Source of the DNA: Linyphia triangularis
Taxonomy: Eukaryota; Arthropoda; Arachnida; Araneae; Linyphiidae
NCBI GenBank assembly: GCA_963978545.1
Contig: OZ021732.1
Location: forward strand, 44,650,059 to 44,714,058
Direction of reading: 5' to 3'
DNA: 64,000 bases
Shown: positions 9,638-22,151 of the stretch, piece by piece
Position numbering within the stretch: position 1 is the first letter of the stretch
Layout of the letters: the number at the start of each line of letters is the position of its first letter
The notes under the pieces: model-generated
The model's input: the letters and a program-made list of their open reading frames with translations, nothing else
The model's database searches: none
What the model was told of the DNA's origin: nothing
Program-made: the position numbers and the translations under genes

Positions 9638-10330
9638 ATGGGATTTATTAGTATTCTGAAGCGATTATAGAAGTGTGTGTAAGAGTAACCTTTTAGTGAG
9701 ATTAACAGCCCCAAAATTTGTTAGATCCGATATCGATGTCAATGCATTCTATCTGTCAAGTTTCAGGACGATTAGATTATGGCAAGTGGATTAATTAGGC
9801 CTCTGCACATTTGTCCACCATCGACATATCCACCCCCCCCCCCCTCATACACACTCAAAATCAAAGTGTTAATACAAAGGATTTAATAAAAATCATCCGC
9901 CCTTTAAAATAAGCCCATTCACGAAACAATCTTTGTTTCTTTCTATTAAATACAGCTTTATTTTAATAATACAGAACTCCTCCTCAGTATCAGTTTATTT
10001 CTTTTCTTAGGATTGCGTGCTCTTGTTGACATTTCTTTGAATTCTGTCTAGACTGCGTTTCTCAAGATTTTATTACCGTCTTGTTTGAACTTCTCTTTGG
10101 TTTTTTTAGGGTATTTAAGTCTAAATATAGAAACATAATTTTTTTTGACGTCTCAACACATCATTCGTTTTATCTTTAATGCGAGTGTTACACAATAGTT
10201 TAGAACATTACTTTCTTTTACCTGTTTAAATAGAGCTTAAGCAATTTTTCAACTTAAAAGCTGAACTTCTGTTCAATTTAAACCAAACTTTCTCGTTTTA
10301 TTTTTATTACACATTTTCTTTTCCGTCTTT
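9638..10330. other. AT-rich stretch, no gene
   Basis: A C-run lies at about 9831-9843. Otherwise nothing is recognised. Confidence 0.6.
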
Positions 10331-10534
10331 TAGAAATTCAAAATCTTGTGTCCAAACTTATATAGCTGGGAGACAAAACTGTTCTGTAAAAAAAATACGG
10401 ACTTTATTTCGTTGATAGTTGACGAACTTTTTGGTGGCGCCAAAATGTTCGAACTAGAGCTCTTGGAGATCCGGTTCCAGCTCGACCCCGGATTGAGATC
10501 TTCCCAGGGAATACCTATGTATCTATCCGGATCT
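10331..10534 (-). pseudogene. Possible retroelement scrap
   Basis: Less AT-rich than its flanks, with a 69-codon minus-strand ORF. On the minus strand there is a CATTTTGGCGCCACC stretch of the kind seen near LTR edges and an AATAAAG downstream. No LTR pair, motif or domain can be shown, so this is only a suspicion. A SINE interrupts the region just to the right. Confidence 0.2.
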
Positions 10535-10545
10535 ACCATTTTGAG

Positions 10546-10683
10546 GTTGGTTGGTTGTATTCAGATTATCTGGCGCCGTCAGCAACACGAGGGCTATAAT
10601 GCGCCGAAACATTCGTCATTAGACAAGCCAACATACATTTACAAACACCCATGACTAACACGGGACTCGAACCCGCAACCTCG
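10546..10683 (-). mobile_element. tRNA-derived SINE, family 1, copy 1 (5'-truncated)
   Basis: Flanked by a perfect 11-bp target duplication ACCATTTTGAG (10535-10545 and 10684-10694). On the minus strand it starts at the B-box side of the tRNA head (CGAGGTTGCGGGTTCGAG), then the family body, and ends in the CAACCAACC tail. The A-box half is missing. Its 5' start is within a few bases of that of the copy at 30996. Confidence 0.9.
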
Positions 10684-10694
10684 ACCATTTTGAG

Positions 10695-11445
10695 GGATAG
10701 AGTGAAACCTTATAAATGCGCGCACACATACATACACTATAGATACAATACTGACAATGGACAATTCAATGTTTTCAAAATTGGTCAACAACGTTTTAAT
10801 TATGAACACAAGAGCACTTTTTAAAATTCCTGTTGCTGAATTAAAAATGTACAGAAATTATTGAATTTGCACCATCAGTTTGAACATAAAACCACTTTCT
10901 AATATTCTAAACTTTCATCGTATTCCAAAAAGCGTTTTAAATATTCTAAAATTATTTAAAACTATAAATACTGTTGCTATGAATGACGATTTTATAGGCT
11001 ACTGTGTTTTTGTGTTACATTATGTACTAGTGGTGAGTCACTACCAGAACGTAATCGAATACAATACACATTTAATAATAAATTTAAATATCTAATTAAA
11101 ATATTGCTTATATAGATGATAAAAAATTTGAGTGGTTTGCGATAGAATTTTTTTTAAAACTCTTTGTGGGCAGAATCTAAATTAACATTATCGACAAAAC
11201 ATAGAACACAGAAAACTTCAGAAACTACAAGTCTGGTTTTAAATCGACTCTAGTCTTCATTTTATATTTTCCAAGTAGTATTTATCAAATTTATACATGA
11301 ATGTGTGTCTATTAAAGAAATAATAACATATGAGTCACCAATATATTCGTTTTTGCATTACAAGAGGTATTTTATATTAAGTTCATATTTTGTTAAATGC
11401 TTCCAACAAATTTTAAAGCAATTTCTTCCAACCTTACATTCATAT
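10695..11445. other. AT-rich stretch, no gene
   Basis: Two short AT-driven ORFs (71 and 102 codons) have no recognisable content. No repeats were found. Confidence 0.6.
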
Positions 11446-11689
11446 GAGGGGTTCATTACGACAAGGGCGAATCCGCCAAAACTGTATTTAAAAAAAAAAA
11501 AAAAAAAACCTCAAAGAAAAGTTTTGCCGTTTCTCACAACGTTAGCGCCCAAGTTCTACAGGCCAAAGCTTCAAACAGAAAGGGCGAATAAACCATCTTG
11601 TTGTATTCTTTAGCTCTTCAATAACAAGGCTTTCTATTGAAAAATATTAAAGGGACTGGCGGATTCGCCTTTGTCGCATGGAATGCCTC
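11446..11689. mobile_element. 244-bp MITE with about 33-bp terminal inverted repeats
   Basis: The left end GAGGGGTTCATTACGACAAG and the following GGCGAATCCGCCA are mirrored at the right end (reverse complement GAGGCATTCCATGCGACAAA then the same GGCGAATCCGCCA). The body is non-coding and contains an A-run (about 11491-11509). The target duplication is not clear (CATAT on the left, ATAT on the right), so the superfamily is left open. Confidence 0.75.
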
Positions 11690-11984
11690 ATATCATCAAA
11701 CAATCCACTAAAGATATTAAAAGAATTATAAAAATAGAAAGTGTTAAAAAAGCTCAAAACTCATGTTTCGACAATAATTACTAATTTGTTTATGTAGGGT
11801 AAAGATTTATTATGTTACTCTATTTACATTTCCCACATTACACAGGATTCAAACACCAATAGTAATAAGGGTCATTCTCAATAATTGGCCAATGATATTT
11901 AGTTTCTCCTTAAAAGACCATCTGGAATGCATTCTCCCTCCCTTGACACACTGCAGTTTTTACGGTTTTCCGGCACAGTACCAC

Positions 11985-12609
11985 CAGGGCCGGATCATGA
12001 TATGTTGGGGCCCAAGATCCCGGACACTTTCGGAGGTCCCTTTTTTTCAAACGCGAGATTTAATGGAAATGGGCTTGACACATCGTCAAATGAATTAACA
12101 TTAAATATAGAAAAAGTTGATAAATTAATGTTAATATATTGTTTTCTAAAAGTTTTTTTTATCACAAATAAAGAAACAAATTTCAAACATTCAAATTAAT
12201 AAATCAAGATACGAAAAACTTAACTTTGTCATGTAGCATTGCATTTCACTATCTCAATGTGTAGTCCAATCCGTGACAAAAAATATCTGCAGCATTATTT
12301 ACAACTTCAAAGTCGACATTTGCTGATCTCACAATAAAGTCGTCATAAATTCCTTTAAATCCCCCTCCCCCTATCTTTCAGGAATTTTTTTTTTTACGTT
12401 TTTAAATGATGGTTTGGTTTATTTGGATAAATAAACTCTAGGATGCCACAAAAACGTTTCAAGATCAATACAAAGTGATTATTATGTAAAAATTCTTTTA
12501 GGCAGATTATAAAAGATATTCACATAGCTTTTGCGAAAGAAAAGTTATAGGTTTTCAGCCGATTTCGGGGCCTAATAGAATCATGGGCCTAGGCAATGAT
12601 CACAGCCGG
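11985..12609. mobile_element. Non-autonomous hAT element (CAGGGCCGG ends)
   Basis: An exact 8-bp target duplication AGTACCAC lies at 11977-11984 and 12610-12617. The left end is CAGGGCCGGATCATGA with GGGGCCC further in. The right end, reverse-complemented, is CCGGCTGTGATCAT with TAGGCCC further in, so the last five bases of the right TIR appear lost. There is no transposase ORF. The 8-bp duplication and CAGGG-type end fit hAT. Confidence 0.65.
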
Positions 12610-12617
12610 AGTACCAC

Positions 12618-13204
12618 AGAAACAAAATATAAAATTAAAAATTTTCAAGTAGAAAAACTAATCTAATTTATATTTCGCTAGGGGATTCAACCCTCCTTGA
12701 ACTCAATACGGTGGTGAGAAGAGGATGAGGTGAAAAAGAATATACTTGGTTCAATTTCCGAATGTTTTTCTTCCAACTGCAAATTTATACATAAGCTTTT
12801 AGTTAGAAAACGTTTATACTTTACGCTATACCTGCTCCATAGACAGTATCACCTACAAATTTCTATTTGTATAAAAGGAATTGGGATCACAATTTACCTG
12901 ATAAAACTGCTAGCACGGCAAATATTTATAACAAAAGATAAGTATTTGCTACAATTTCTCTTCATAGATGGCAGCACTATTTCCTTTACAAACTATTTCC
13001 TTTCTAAAAACCAACACTCATTTCCAAAACCTTTCGATTAAATATATTTAATACATTATACATTGAATAATATATTATTATTAGACGTTTTTATTTTTAA
13101 TTACTGATATGTATACATAGAATAATGATTAACATTCAAACGTGATTAACGGTCAAAAAATAAAAATTGATTTTTTTTTTTTTCATTTCCAAACGTTTTT
13201 CAAA
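12618..13204. other. AT-rich stretch, no gene
   Basis: A 103-codon ORF at 12730-13041 has no recognisable motif and the composition of its surroundings. I do not call it a gene. Confidence 0.5.
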
Positions 13205-14225
13205 AAAGTGGTCTAGAAAAAATGTGTTTATGTGTGTTTGTGTGTCTGTGGTTAGTATAATTCCCAAACAAATTGACTTAGGATGTTCAAATTTGGTGTA
13301 CTGTTAGTAGTGACCATGAAACCTACCATTAAGATTTTCGTCAAAATCGCTCATGCGCGGTAGTTGCATTGAAAAAATCATGTTTTTCAATGATTGCTAA
13401 AAACCGGCTCAAACGATTTTGATCAAAATCATTGTGGCAATGCTTCTTAAAGCGTTCTAAACATATCAACCTCCGAAATTCTTGTAGAAATGCGATAAAA
13501 GCGTAAACATTTTAAAACGAGTGACTTCAACACATATACCTCTCTGCCCTTGTGCCCCGCCCATAAACGAATGATTTCTAACGATGGCGTATCTTACAAT
13601 AACTACGGGTGTGGAGCATCGCACAAATTTCAATTACACTATAATACTGACGTGGATTTGTGTCTTTATAATAATAAATAAATAAATTTACCGTTATTAT
13701 ATTCTCATCATTCATTTGGAAAACATGACCAGTTTGGCGATATTTTTTGCGGTAATTCTTGTATAGGTCATTTAAAAAAAAAAAAAAAAAATTCGCCAAA
13801 ATGGTGATTTACTTTTTGATAATCCTTATATAATTCTTTATTATAAGTGAAACCGAGGAGAGAAGAAAAATCGATCGTTGATGAGGTATGTTCAAGGAAA
13901 GAGAACTCTGTGTTAAAGACACTGAGTTCTCTTTCCTTGAGCATAAAAGCCATTAAAGCATTTTTACGGGAATGTAGGAGGTGGGGCTGTTTAGAACACC
14001 TTAAGAGGCATTACCACAACGATTTTGGACAAAATCGTTAGAGCCGTTTTTTAGCAATTATTGAAAAACATGATTTTTTCAATGGCAGCTACCTTATGGG
14101 CATGCGCGATTTTGACGAAAACCTTAATGGTAAGTCTCTGTGCCATCACTAACCCGCCCAACAAATTTGCACATCGTAGGTCAATTTGTTCGGGAGTTAT
14201 GCTGACCAAATAAGAGGGGTTTTTT
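13205..14225. repeat. Two-module interspersed repeat, one full unit plus an inverted half
   Basis: Module A (about 13230-13555, plus) recurs inverted at about 13940-14225. Both contain CAAATTGAC(T/C)TA, ACCATTAAG, TTTTCGTCAAAATCG and ATCATGTTTTTCAAT-type blocks in the same order. Module B (about 13605-13800) contains GGTGTGGAGCATCGCACAA and CCAGTTTGGCGAT. The arrangement B then inverted A is the mirror of A then inverted B seen at 43041-44766, so 13605-14225 is one reversed unit and 13230-13555 is an extra module A. The transposon class is unknown. Confidence 0.75.
13892..13940. repeat. Perfect 17-bp hairpin
   Basis: TCAAGGAAAGAGAACTC at 13892-13908 is exactly inverted at 13924-13940. The 15-base loop can extend the stem by GTGT/ACAC after one mismatch. 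It sits between modules B and A of the surrounding repeat. Confidence 0.85.
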
Positions 14226-16224
14226 TTGTGTAATTTTTTAACCTTTATTGAGTGAATGCAAAAGTGAGAAATGCTCTTCGGAAAATTTATATGCAGGGTG
14301 TTATAATTCAACTTTCAAGAAGCAGAAAAATAAACTTTTCAGAATGACCTGAAATTTGACCTGTATATACGTGAAAGGGGAAACAGTATGGCGTAAGATA
14401 AACTATTTTTAACATTTCTTTTTCTAATGACATACAATGGACAATTCCCACATTTTTTAAAAACGAGTGAAATTAGTTTATATTTATGAAGAATTTCTTT
14501 CTGATTCCAAATATTTAAACAAAAGTTGTTTAAAAAAATTAGTTATTTAAATATTAAGAAAAGAAAATGCCTCAAAACCGAATCAAAACCAGTCCGATCA
14601 AAACACTCAGCAAAATCTATGACGTCAAGGGTTCTTACAGTTTCTATGGTTATCGTGAGGTTTCTGCCAAATAGTTGGCGTTGGTAGACCATTGTCATAT
14701 TCCGTACAGATTGGCGTGATTTGCGAGAAACTTGCAAATCTGATGCGATAAACTTTTTATTAGTATAATTTCTAAAACAATTATGTTCGTATAAATTTTA
14801 AATGTTTTTAAATTTGGTAGTCAAGTAGTTTTTTTTTTTTCTTTAAAGATAGCCGTCAGATGGCAGCAGGAGCACAATTCCATCTTTCGGTATTTAATGG
14901 GGGTTTTATTTATAATATCGTGCAAAAAACTAAACTTTTTTTTTTTAATCAGAAATCGTGACGAGAGTAGCACTTTATCCTGAGGAGTGAGGGAAAGTAA
15001 CTTTCTCTTACTACTGTGATAAAATACTTTATAGTATGCCTTGGGCTCAAATATAAATTAGTCTGAGCAATGAATGACATATTTTCAGAAGAAATTCATT
15101 GACTAGAGTTGCCAACAGTAATAAATGTATGAATAAAAAATATTTGTTGCACGCGATTATAAAAAATATTGTATGCAACATGTGGGAAATCATTTTTTCA
15201 AACTCGGGAAATTTTTTTGATTCGTGCTATCGCACTCGTCAAATAAGCATTTTCCCTCGTTAGAAAAAGTATTAGTTTCCCACTAGTTGCATAAATAACT
15301 ATTTAATGCATTCGATTTTTTACGTGAAAAATTTAAAGAATAATTTTAAAACAATTTTCTGGGATAATAAATAGTATCTCTTTTTATTCATAACACTTCT
15401 AAATTAGTAAAACATTAATTTTTCTATTTCACTGATTGAGAAAATACAAACTAATTTTTTTGGAGTTAAAAATTTTAACAATTATTTTGGAGTTAAAAAT
15501 TTCACTAAAATACTATTAAATCTTAAGGCATTACTTGTATTTTGTGCAATAATTTTTAAAGTGTTCTACCGATGTAATATCCGGTGTTGATACGGAAAAA
15601 TACATTAAGTCTATGGGGACAAACGATCAGTATTAACTAATAAAAAGTTATTTTTAAAGATAATGACAAGTTTGAAAAAACATATACATATTTCACATAC
15701 TCTTACGAAATGGAAACATAATAATGTCATACATATTTGACAATGACAAGTAAGCTATATATGAAACAAATATGATAATCTTGTTAGAACTAGCTGGACC
15801 CTGATTTATATGGGGCACACAAAGAGACCACATAAATTAAGTCAAGCAATTTTTTTTTAACTTTTTTGACTCCCTTCTTTTCCAAGTCATGCTCGATCAC
15901 ATTTGAGCATCCCTACTTTTCCTGAAACTCATGTCATGTTGCTGCACCCCCCCCCCCCTCTCCCTCCTAAAATTTAATTTAACCATACCTTTCTGCTTCT
16001 AAAGTAAATTTTTTTTATATATATTTAATGTAGTTTGGAGTTTTAAAATTACCTGAGATAAAATAAAGTCCAACTTATTGCAAATCAGCGTTTATTACTG
16101 TAATACGTGATTAAACGATCCATTCAAATGATTGAAAGTAATTATTTTTTAAACTTTGAATTTAATTAACTTTATTCAATTTGTCCCTCAAAAAAGAAAA
16201 CGGTACGCCACGAAAGCAATTACG
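14226..16224. other. AT-rich stretch, weak foldback inside
   Basis: No gene. An imperfect inverted repeat spans about 15166-15290, with GTGGGAAA arms and CGTGCTATCGCACTCG at its centre. A C-run lies at about 15949-15958. Confidence 0.5.
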
Positions 16225-16306
16225 CCTTTCCTCTCTGTCACGACATTCAGATAATGCATGCGATGTGATTATGTGACTGACACTCTGCCTACTGCGCTAC
16301 CGAGGC
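16225..16306 (-). pseudogene. tRNA-Met-like relic
   Basis: On the minus strand GCCTCGGTAGCGCAGTAGGC followed by AGAGTGTCAGTCACATAATC resembles the 5' half of an elongator tRNA-Met, including the A box and a CAT anticodon region. About 15 extra bases containing a GCATGC palindrome follow. Then CTGAATGTCGTGA resembles the variable arm, but the B box is degenerate (no GGTTCGA). This is a dead tRNA or the head of a SINE, not a functional gene. Confidence 0.45.
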
Positions 16307-18165
16307 TTAAAATTGCATGCCCCGGATAAGTATCGAATTCACGTCATCCTACACCTTTCCTTGTCACGAATCACCCCCCCCCCCGTTGGACAAACACCCA
16401 CCTTCCCCCGCACTATGCGTGATATAATTAAGATATTTTCCCTAAGCTTAAAATGTGGTAATTTCTGAACTGAAAGTAACGTGCACTAATTTGAACTTCA
16501 GCTGAAGTAGTTAATAATCATACCCAAATACATCAAAAGTTGGAAGCGTACAAATTAAATTGAATTTTCACTGACATATCGTTGCAACTTTCGATATTAA
16601 ACAAGTAGTAATATTTCTAAAATGAATACCCCTGTAGCGATGTTGTAAGTGGGTACTCTTACTTAACGCCATACCCACTTACAAGATCTCTAAAGCAATC
16701 AAAATTTGGGATCACAGAGACTGATATACAACTCCTGCTTTTCTCTGAACCATAAGTTCGATAGCGCATTTTTTTTTTCACATAAAAAAGTCCTCGGATC
16801 GTTAACTATATGAATTTTATACCCAAAAATAGTCCCTTACTCAACCCCTACTCAGCGAACATGAAAAGTTTAATTGCTGGGTTGTACTTTATAGTACAAA
16901 AGTTACAGGAGGGCTATAGTGGTTGGTTGGAGTTCAAAGGCGCAAGGGCAATACATGGGCCATATTACGCCAGGGTGGAATCATGTTAGGACTTCGATCT
17001 TGGCAAATGTATATAAATATCAAATTTTGCTCAATTATTTGAAGGTTAGGCCACTTGATATATCTTTTGACTAGACTTTGCTAATATCCATCTTTCTTGA
17101 ATTTATATCTAAAACTTTTCAAAAAACTGCACAACTACAGTCGATTTCTTCTCTCTCAATTGAGCAAATATCCAATCTACCTTTGAGCAAACAGTCAGTT
17201 GGAAATAAAAAGAAACCTAAATTGTGTGAGTACCCCTACTTTTTCAAAAATGTATCTTATACCTCAACCTTTACAATTGAATAAATACAAACTCGTATGT
17301 TTCCGGTTGTAAATCCCTCAGTAATAAACAATGATTTGAACGCTTTGTAAGAGGCTGTAGGTTAATATGGCGTCGAAAACTCCGATTGGCGTGTTAACCT
17401 CCATAAGTAATGGTGCACTGAACCTAATGATCATTTTTTCTAACGATTTCCCTGAAAATCATTAGAAGGCATAAATGAGTTCTTAATCTTGACTTATGTG
17501 TGAGAACGGAAGGCGAAGATGCTTTTTGACGGGATATATTCTCATTTGACATGCGTCGTTCATCGGGCCAACGGTTGAGTAGTTTCGTCAATAGGCAAGT
17601 AGTTAGCCCACTGTCATGCTCCGGTGGTCTTTGTTTGGAGATTAAATACCCGTGGTGCTTTCTGTCCATGTAAACAAATCTTTTGGAGGAAAAAGCGAGT
17701 GCTTTTAATGACGTCGTTACTTATTGATTGGTATTCGGGTCAAATCAGATGTTTAATGCTCTAGTGTGAATGTCGGAACTTTGTCCATACACAATTGAGC
17801 AACGGTACTGGTTCCAATTGAAAAAAGCTATCAGAATGTAAGTTTGAGAAAAGTATGGGTATTGCAGTTGGTCATAAATTGAAATCATTCGCGTACTCAT
17901 TAACTTAACTTCTACAACACCCCAGTTTTGAATTTAATAACTATACTTCTTCCTTGTTTGATCAAGTTCATTTTTCATCAAACCATAACATCTCAACACT
18001 TAAAAAATTCCAAAGCATTTCGAGTTATGACAGAAGAAAGAACAATATAGAGAGTCCATTGGAAGTACAATTCAATTTCTTTATTCCAGAATTTCTTTCG
18101 CTTTTAAAACTGCCCAATAGTGACTTATTCTAGTTTCATTCAGAGGAACAATATTGAAACGTCTG
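16307..18165. other. Unassigned DNA
   Basis: A C-run lies at about 16374-16384. A SINE 3' fragment is listed separately. The short ORFs are not recognisable. Confidence 0.5.
16921..16978 (-). mobile_element. SINE family 3, 3' fragment
   Basis: On the plus strand, GGTTGGTTGGAGTTCAAAGG is followed by CGCAAGGGCAATACATGGGC, homologous to the fragment at 26339-26390. It is thus the reversed 3' end of a family-3 SINE. No clean target duplication was found. Confidence 0.6.
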
Positions 18166-18173
18166 TTGGTCAG

Positions 18174-19669
18174 TAGGCTTGGGCGATGTATCGATACATC
18201 GTCCAAAACCGGTGTGAAATCAACATCGTCAAACCGGTGTCACTATTTTCGCATACCCGATACATCACGATCTTTTTCGACGAGAGGGCGATCCTTGCTT
18301 AGCACTTCAAGGACGAAGAACCGTGATGCCACGATTCATGCGCGGTGTTCCTAAGATACTATGGAAACGTATTGAAACCGTCGACACCTCACATCGTGAT
18401 AATCCTATCCACCCTGCCCTGCATATGCGCGATGTTCCCAATATTATATAGAAACATAATGAAACCGTCGACATCGGGCCGTTTGACAGGTGGTGCGAGC
18501 AGTCAAGTAATATTGGAGATACGATAAAAGAAGTATTCCTTTAATGTTTGAACATTATTTATGTTGTTCTCTCAACTCTTAGAAAACATTTTGATTGTTA
18601 TTTAATAGTCATCAGATATAAGACCTTGATATCTATTTTTGGCATTTCCTACACTTTTTATGTTTCATTTTAGATTTTTTTTTTTTTTTCATTATTTCTC
18701 TAACTTGAAAGAAATAAAGTATTACGATTTTTTTTATCTTGCTATTATTTTATTTTGCTTTATTTATTAACGCAAGAGGATTTCGGTATTCTGGCGTGGT
18801 AATTTCTGTCTAGTTCTTACTCAGTTAAGATAATCTAGTTATTTATTACTATGAGCTGTTTGTTATATCTGCCAAAATCAATGTGAACCAGTGCATGGAC
18901 TAATCACAGTTACTTCTCTAATTTGATTGCTTAAATACTTATAAACGATTTTTTCCCAAGCACTTTGAGGATTTCCTCTTCGGTCTCGTAAGTAAATAAA
19001 TGTTTTATAATTTTTTTTTCAGTTTGTACAATTTGAATAAAGTTTATTTCCATAAGTATCAATCCAACATTGCTTCTTAAAAATGCGGAAATGCAGATTT
19101 GTTGGGCACAAAATAAAGATCATTAGAATTTTAAATGTTAAACAATAAAAATAAAATTAATACATAATAGTTATATTGTATATTGTAAGTAATAAAATAT
19201 TCATTATAAAGTATGTTTTTGATTTAATGATTAAGAATATCCAATAACTAAAGTAACATGTGCACCGCCAGGAAGTGCACTTGTCCTCCACCCCCCTCCT
19301 TCCCTGGAAAATAAAAAAATAAAATTTCATTAAGATAGAGAAATTGAAAAATCCGGATTAAACCAAAATAATAATAATAATAACCGGCTTATACCTCCTT
19401 GGGTGTTTTGTGTATCTCGCTGAAAATAATTCGGTCGCTGATCATGTTATTTAAAATAAATTTCCTAAAACTATACAAAAATTAAAATGAATTTAATAAA
19501 ATTTTACAAAGCTAATTAAGCATTACTTTCGGCTATATAGCGTGTTATGAAAATGTTGTTTTGCAGTATTTTGTAAAAAAAAATATACACATAGTTAGCA
19601 TCGCGATGTATCGTGACATCTGCTTCCCGATATATCACGATGCAGAAATGTTAACATCGCCCAGGCCTA
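18174..19669. mobile_element. Non-autonomous hAT element (TAGGCYTGGGCGATG ends)
   Basis: An exact 8-bp duplication TTGGTCAG lies at 18166-18173 and 19670-19677. The left end is TAGGCTTGGGCGATGTATCG and the reverse-complemented right end is TAGGCCTGGGCGATGTTAAC. Subterminal regions on both sides carry multiple GATRTATCG/CGATACATC motifs. Near the left end an approximately 88-bp block is repeated twice (GCGC(G/A)(G/A)TGTTCC ... GAAACCGTCGAC at about 18339 and 18427). There is no transposase. Confidence 0.88.
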
Positions 19670-19677
19670 TTGGTCAG

Positions 19678-20505
19678 TTGGAAACGCCAAGATATAACGA
19701 GGGTTATTGAATGCAAGATTCTAGCCTAGGGACACCTGGAGTTCCCCTGACCGGCGAGAACCAGGGTCGTTAGAAGCACAGCTGCAGTTTCAATAGATAT
19801 CGATAAAAAAGGGCCCTTTTGATGAATACCTTCACATCGGAAAACCCAGACACATAAAATAGCAATTCTCAAAGAGTTGGGTTTTTCACGTACAAAGCAT
19901 GGCGCCAGATCCGACACTTGCTGGACAGGGGGTGGAAATTGTAAATTTATGAGGGGGGCCAGATGCAGTCTTGTGTGGCCCGAGCGACTTTTCTCCGGGA
20001 AGGCGGCACCGATTTACTTCACCAGGGCTGTTATTCCAATGGGGCACTGCTGTTGACCACAGGAGGGGCCAAATACTAACGAAGTCCAGAGATTGGTTTG
20101 AGAGCAAAAATATAGTTTTGAGCCTCAGGGCCGGAATAAGGGTCTAGGAATGGACAAGGTTTTTTTTTACCAGCCTTCTGAGTTTTACGTAAAATTAAGG
20201 AAGTTTGGCCCCGAGGGGACATTCGGAGGATCTCAAGGGATTTGGATAGTTAGCTGGACGAATTAAAGCCCCGAGCGGTTCTTAGAAGTGACGATTTCCG
20301 GAGACGATTAGCGGAGCAATGGGAGACGTTTCAGGAGGTAGTGTGACTTGTTTTTTAGCTTGTAAGTGATGGCATAGCCAGGGTTCGTAACTTAGAATGG
20401 AATAATATGAAAGGGCAGTTAAGGAAGGGAATTTATTAATCTAGAAGATAAACTTGTATACTTTATATATTAGTTGTACTAGAATAGCCGCTTAACTGCT
20501 AGCTT
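19678..20505. other. GC-richer unassigned DNA
   Basis: Noticeably less AT-rich than its neighbours, with short minus-strand ORFs (63 and 73 codons) of no recognised content. A CAGGGCCGGAA start at about 20127 resembles the left end of the hAT element at 11985, but no partner end was found. Confidence 0.4.
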
Positions 20506-20519
20506 TGTTTAACTTGTTG

Positions 20520-20697
20520 GTTGGTTGTTTTCAGAATATCTGGCGCCGTCAGCAACACGAGGGGTATAATGCGCCGAAACATTCATCATTAGACAAGCCA
20601 ACATACATTTACAAACACCCATGCCTAATGCGGGACTCGAACCCGCAACCTCGCGGTCTAGAAGCCAGCACGCTAACCACTATACCGTTTGGTCGGC
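20520..20697 (-). mobile_element. tRNA-derived SINE, family 1, copy 2 (full length)
   Basis: A direct repeat TGTTTAACTTGTTG lies at 20506-20519 and 20698-20711. On the minus strand the element has an A box in TATAGTGGTTAGCGTGCTGG and an anticodon-like loop CTTCTAGA, as in tRNA-Arg(TCT). The B box is GGGTTCGAGTCCCGC, and a body of about 110 bp ends in CAACCAACC. It is one of two copies with both promoter boxes. Confidence 0.9.
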
Positions 20698-20711
20698 TGT
20701 TTAACTTGTTG

Positions 20712-22143
20712 CTTAGAAAGTAAATGTTACTTAACCTTTGAAGAATCAATTTGTAACTCAAGTAATTATCTTCAATAAATATTTTGTTATATTTTTGCTA
20801 GAATTGCATTTATTGAGCTTTGCTCTGTTTATTCTATCAAAGGAGTTCTACCCTTTACGATCACGGGCCTTGTATTTGACTATTGGCTTTCCGAGATATT
20901 AACACTTAAACGTAATATTAAATAGAACCTGAGTCTGCAATGAGTAGCAGACAAGTACGTCTATGAATTTCGATATGCACATTGAACTTTCCCATTAAAC
21001 TGGTTATTATGATTAATTCGCGGCGGACTGAAAATGTTAAAATGCATTTTTTTTATCATTTTTTAAAAAAAATTTTTATGGAAAATAGTGATCCAAATAC
21101 AATCCAAGTTTGGACAATCAATGCGTCAAAGACATTTAAGCAGTTACTTGGAATCGGAATGCAAAAATAATTTTTTCCAGATGGTGGTCCACAGAATACG
21201 AGAAGTCTACTTTTTACTGTTATGGATAAAAAGCGTGCAAAATTGCAATTTGAGGATATCGGAGTTAACAGAATACTTTACAATGAAACAAAATCTTTTA
21301 TAATGTGTTCATCTGAAACAAAGCCGACATCTCACGATTTTGTTTGGTGTTAAGATTTTGTGGTATTTCTTACAAATTTAAGACTTATTTCTCAATCAAA
21401 GCCTAACATTTTATTTGACTTGGGAGGGGAACCCCTCCCCCCCCCCCCCCCTTTTAACCACCTCTTTTTTGCTTATGATATTGAAGGCGAATCGAGGAAA
21501 TAAATGAAAGTTAAGAATTTAGCTTCAGCCATGCAATTAACAAATTTTGTAAATTTATTCGAACAACTAACTCCCATGGCAAGTTTTGATAACGAATTAT
21601 AAAATACAGATTAAGTTTATGTCAACCATGTTTGAAAAAAGTTATCGCGTGAGCTCTAAGAACATAATCTGTGAATTGCTGCCGCATTGTTATAAAAAGG
21701 TGACCTTCGTAAATAGTAGAAGCAACCATTAGGTACAGAAGATTGACGAATGGGCACTCTAAAAGGCTTTGAGCATCCCCTGCTGTTACACATGACAGAT
21801 GCCATTCCAGCGGATGAAATATCAACCAAAAAATATGAAATTATAGACCTACGCGTAAGGGGTTATTTCAGTAATAATAGACTACATTTGGGAGGTCAAT
21901 CTCACAGATTGTGTAGACTTTCTTGTTGTTTTTGTGTGAATTATTTTTTAAATAAGTGGATAGAAAGTACGAGGAATTGAAGGCAATAATTTGTAATGGT
22001 CAACTTATAACTCAATTTTGCTCCATTTGTAATTTTTGAAGGTTTAGTGTGTGTTGGTATTTTATTATCTTTTGATTAAAATTCCTATGAAATTAATATA
22101 ATTGCGGTTTTAAAGCAATCTTAAGATTATATGATTTGCATGT
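20712..22143. other. Unassigned AT-rich DNA
   Basis: A C-run lies at about 21436-21451. No gene or repeat was recognised. Confidence 0.55.
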
Positions 22144-22151
22144 CATGCGAC

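Noticed and set aside
10346..10654. 102-codon plus-strand ORF
   Set aside because: Its C-terminal third is translated SINE sequence; the same peptide appears at the SINE copies near 20505 and 26852.
12730..13041. 103-codon ORF
   Set aside because: It has no motif, has the composition of the surrounding DNA and lies between transposons.
20127..20160. Second CAGGGCCGG-type hAT left end
   Set aside because: No right end or 8-bp duplication was found.
20632..20690. Possible tRNA gene (minus)
   Set aside because: The A and B boxes belong to a SINE head; the element has a body, tail and target duplication, and no acceptor stem is formed. The same applies near 26990-27050.
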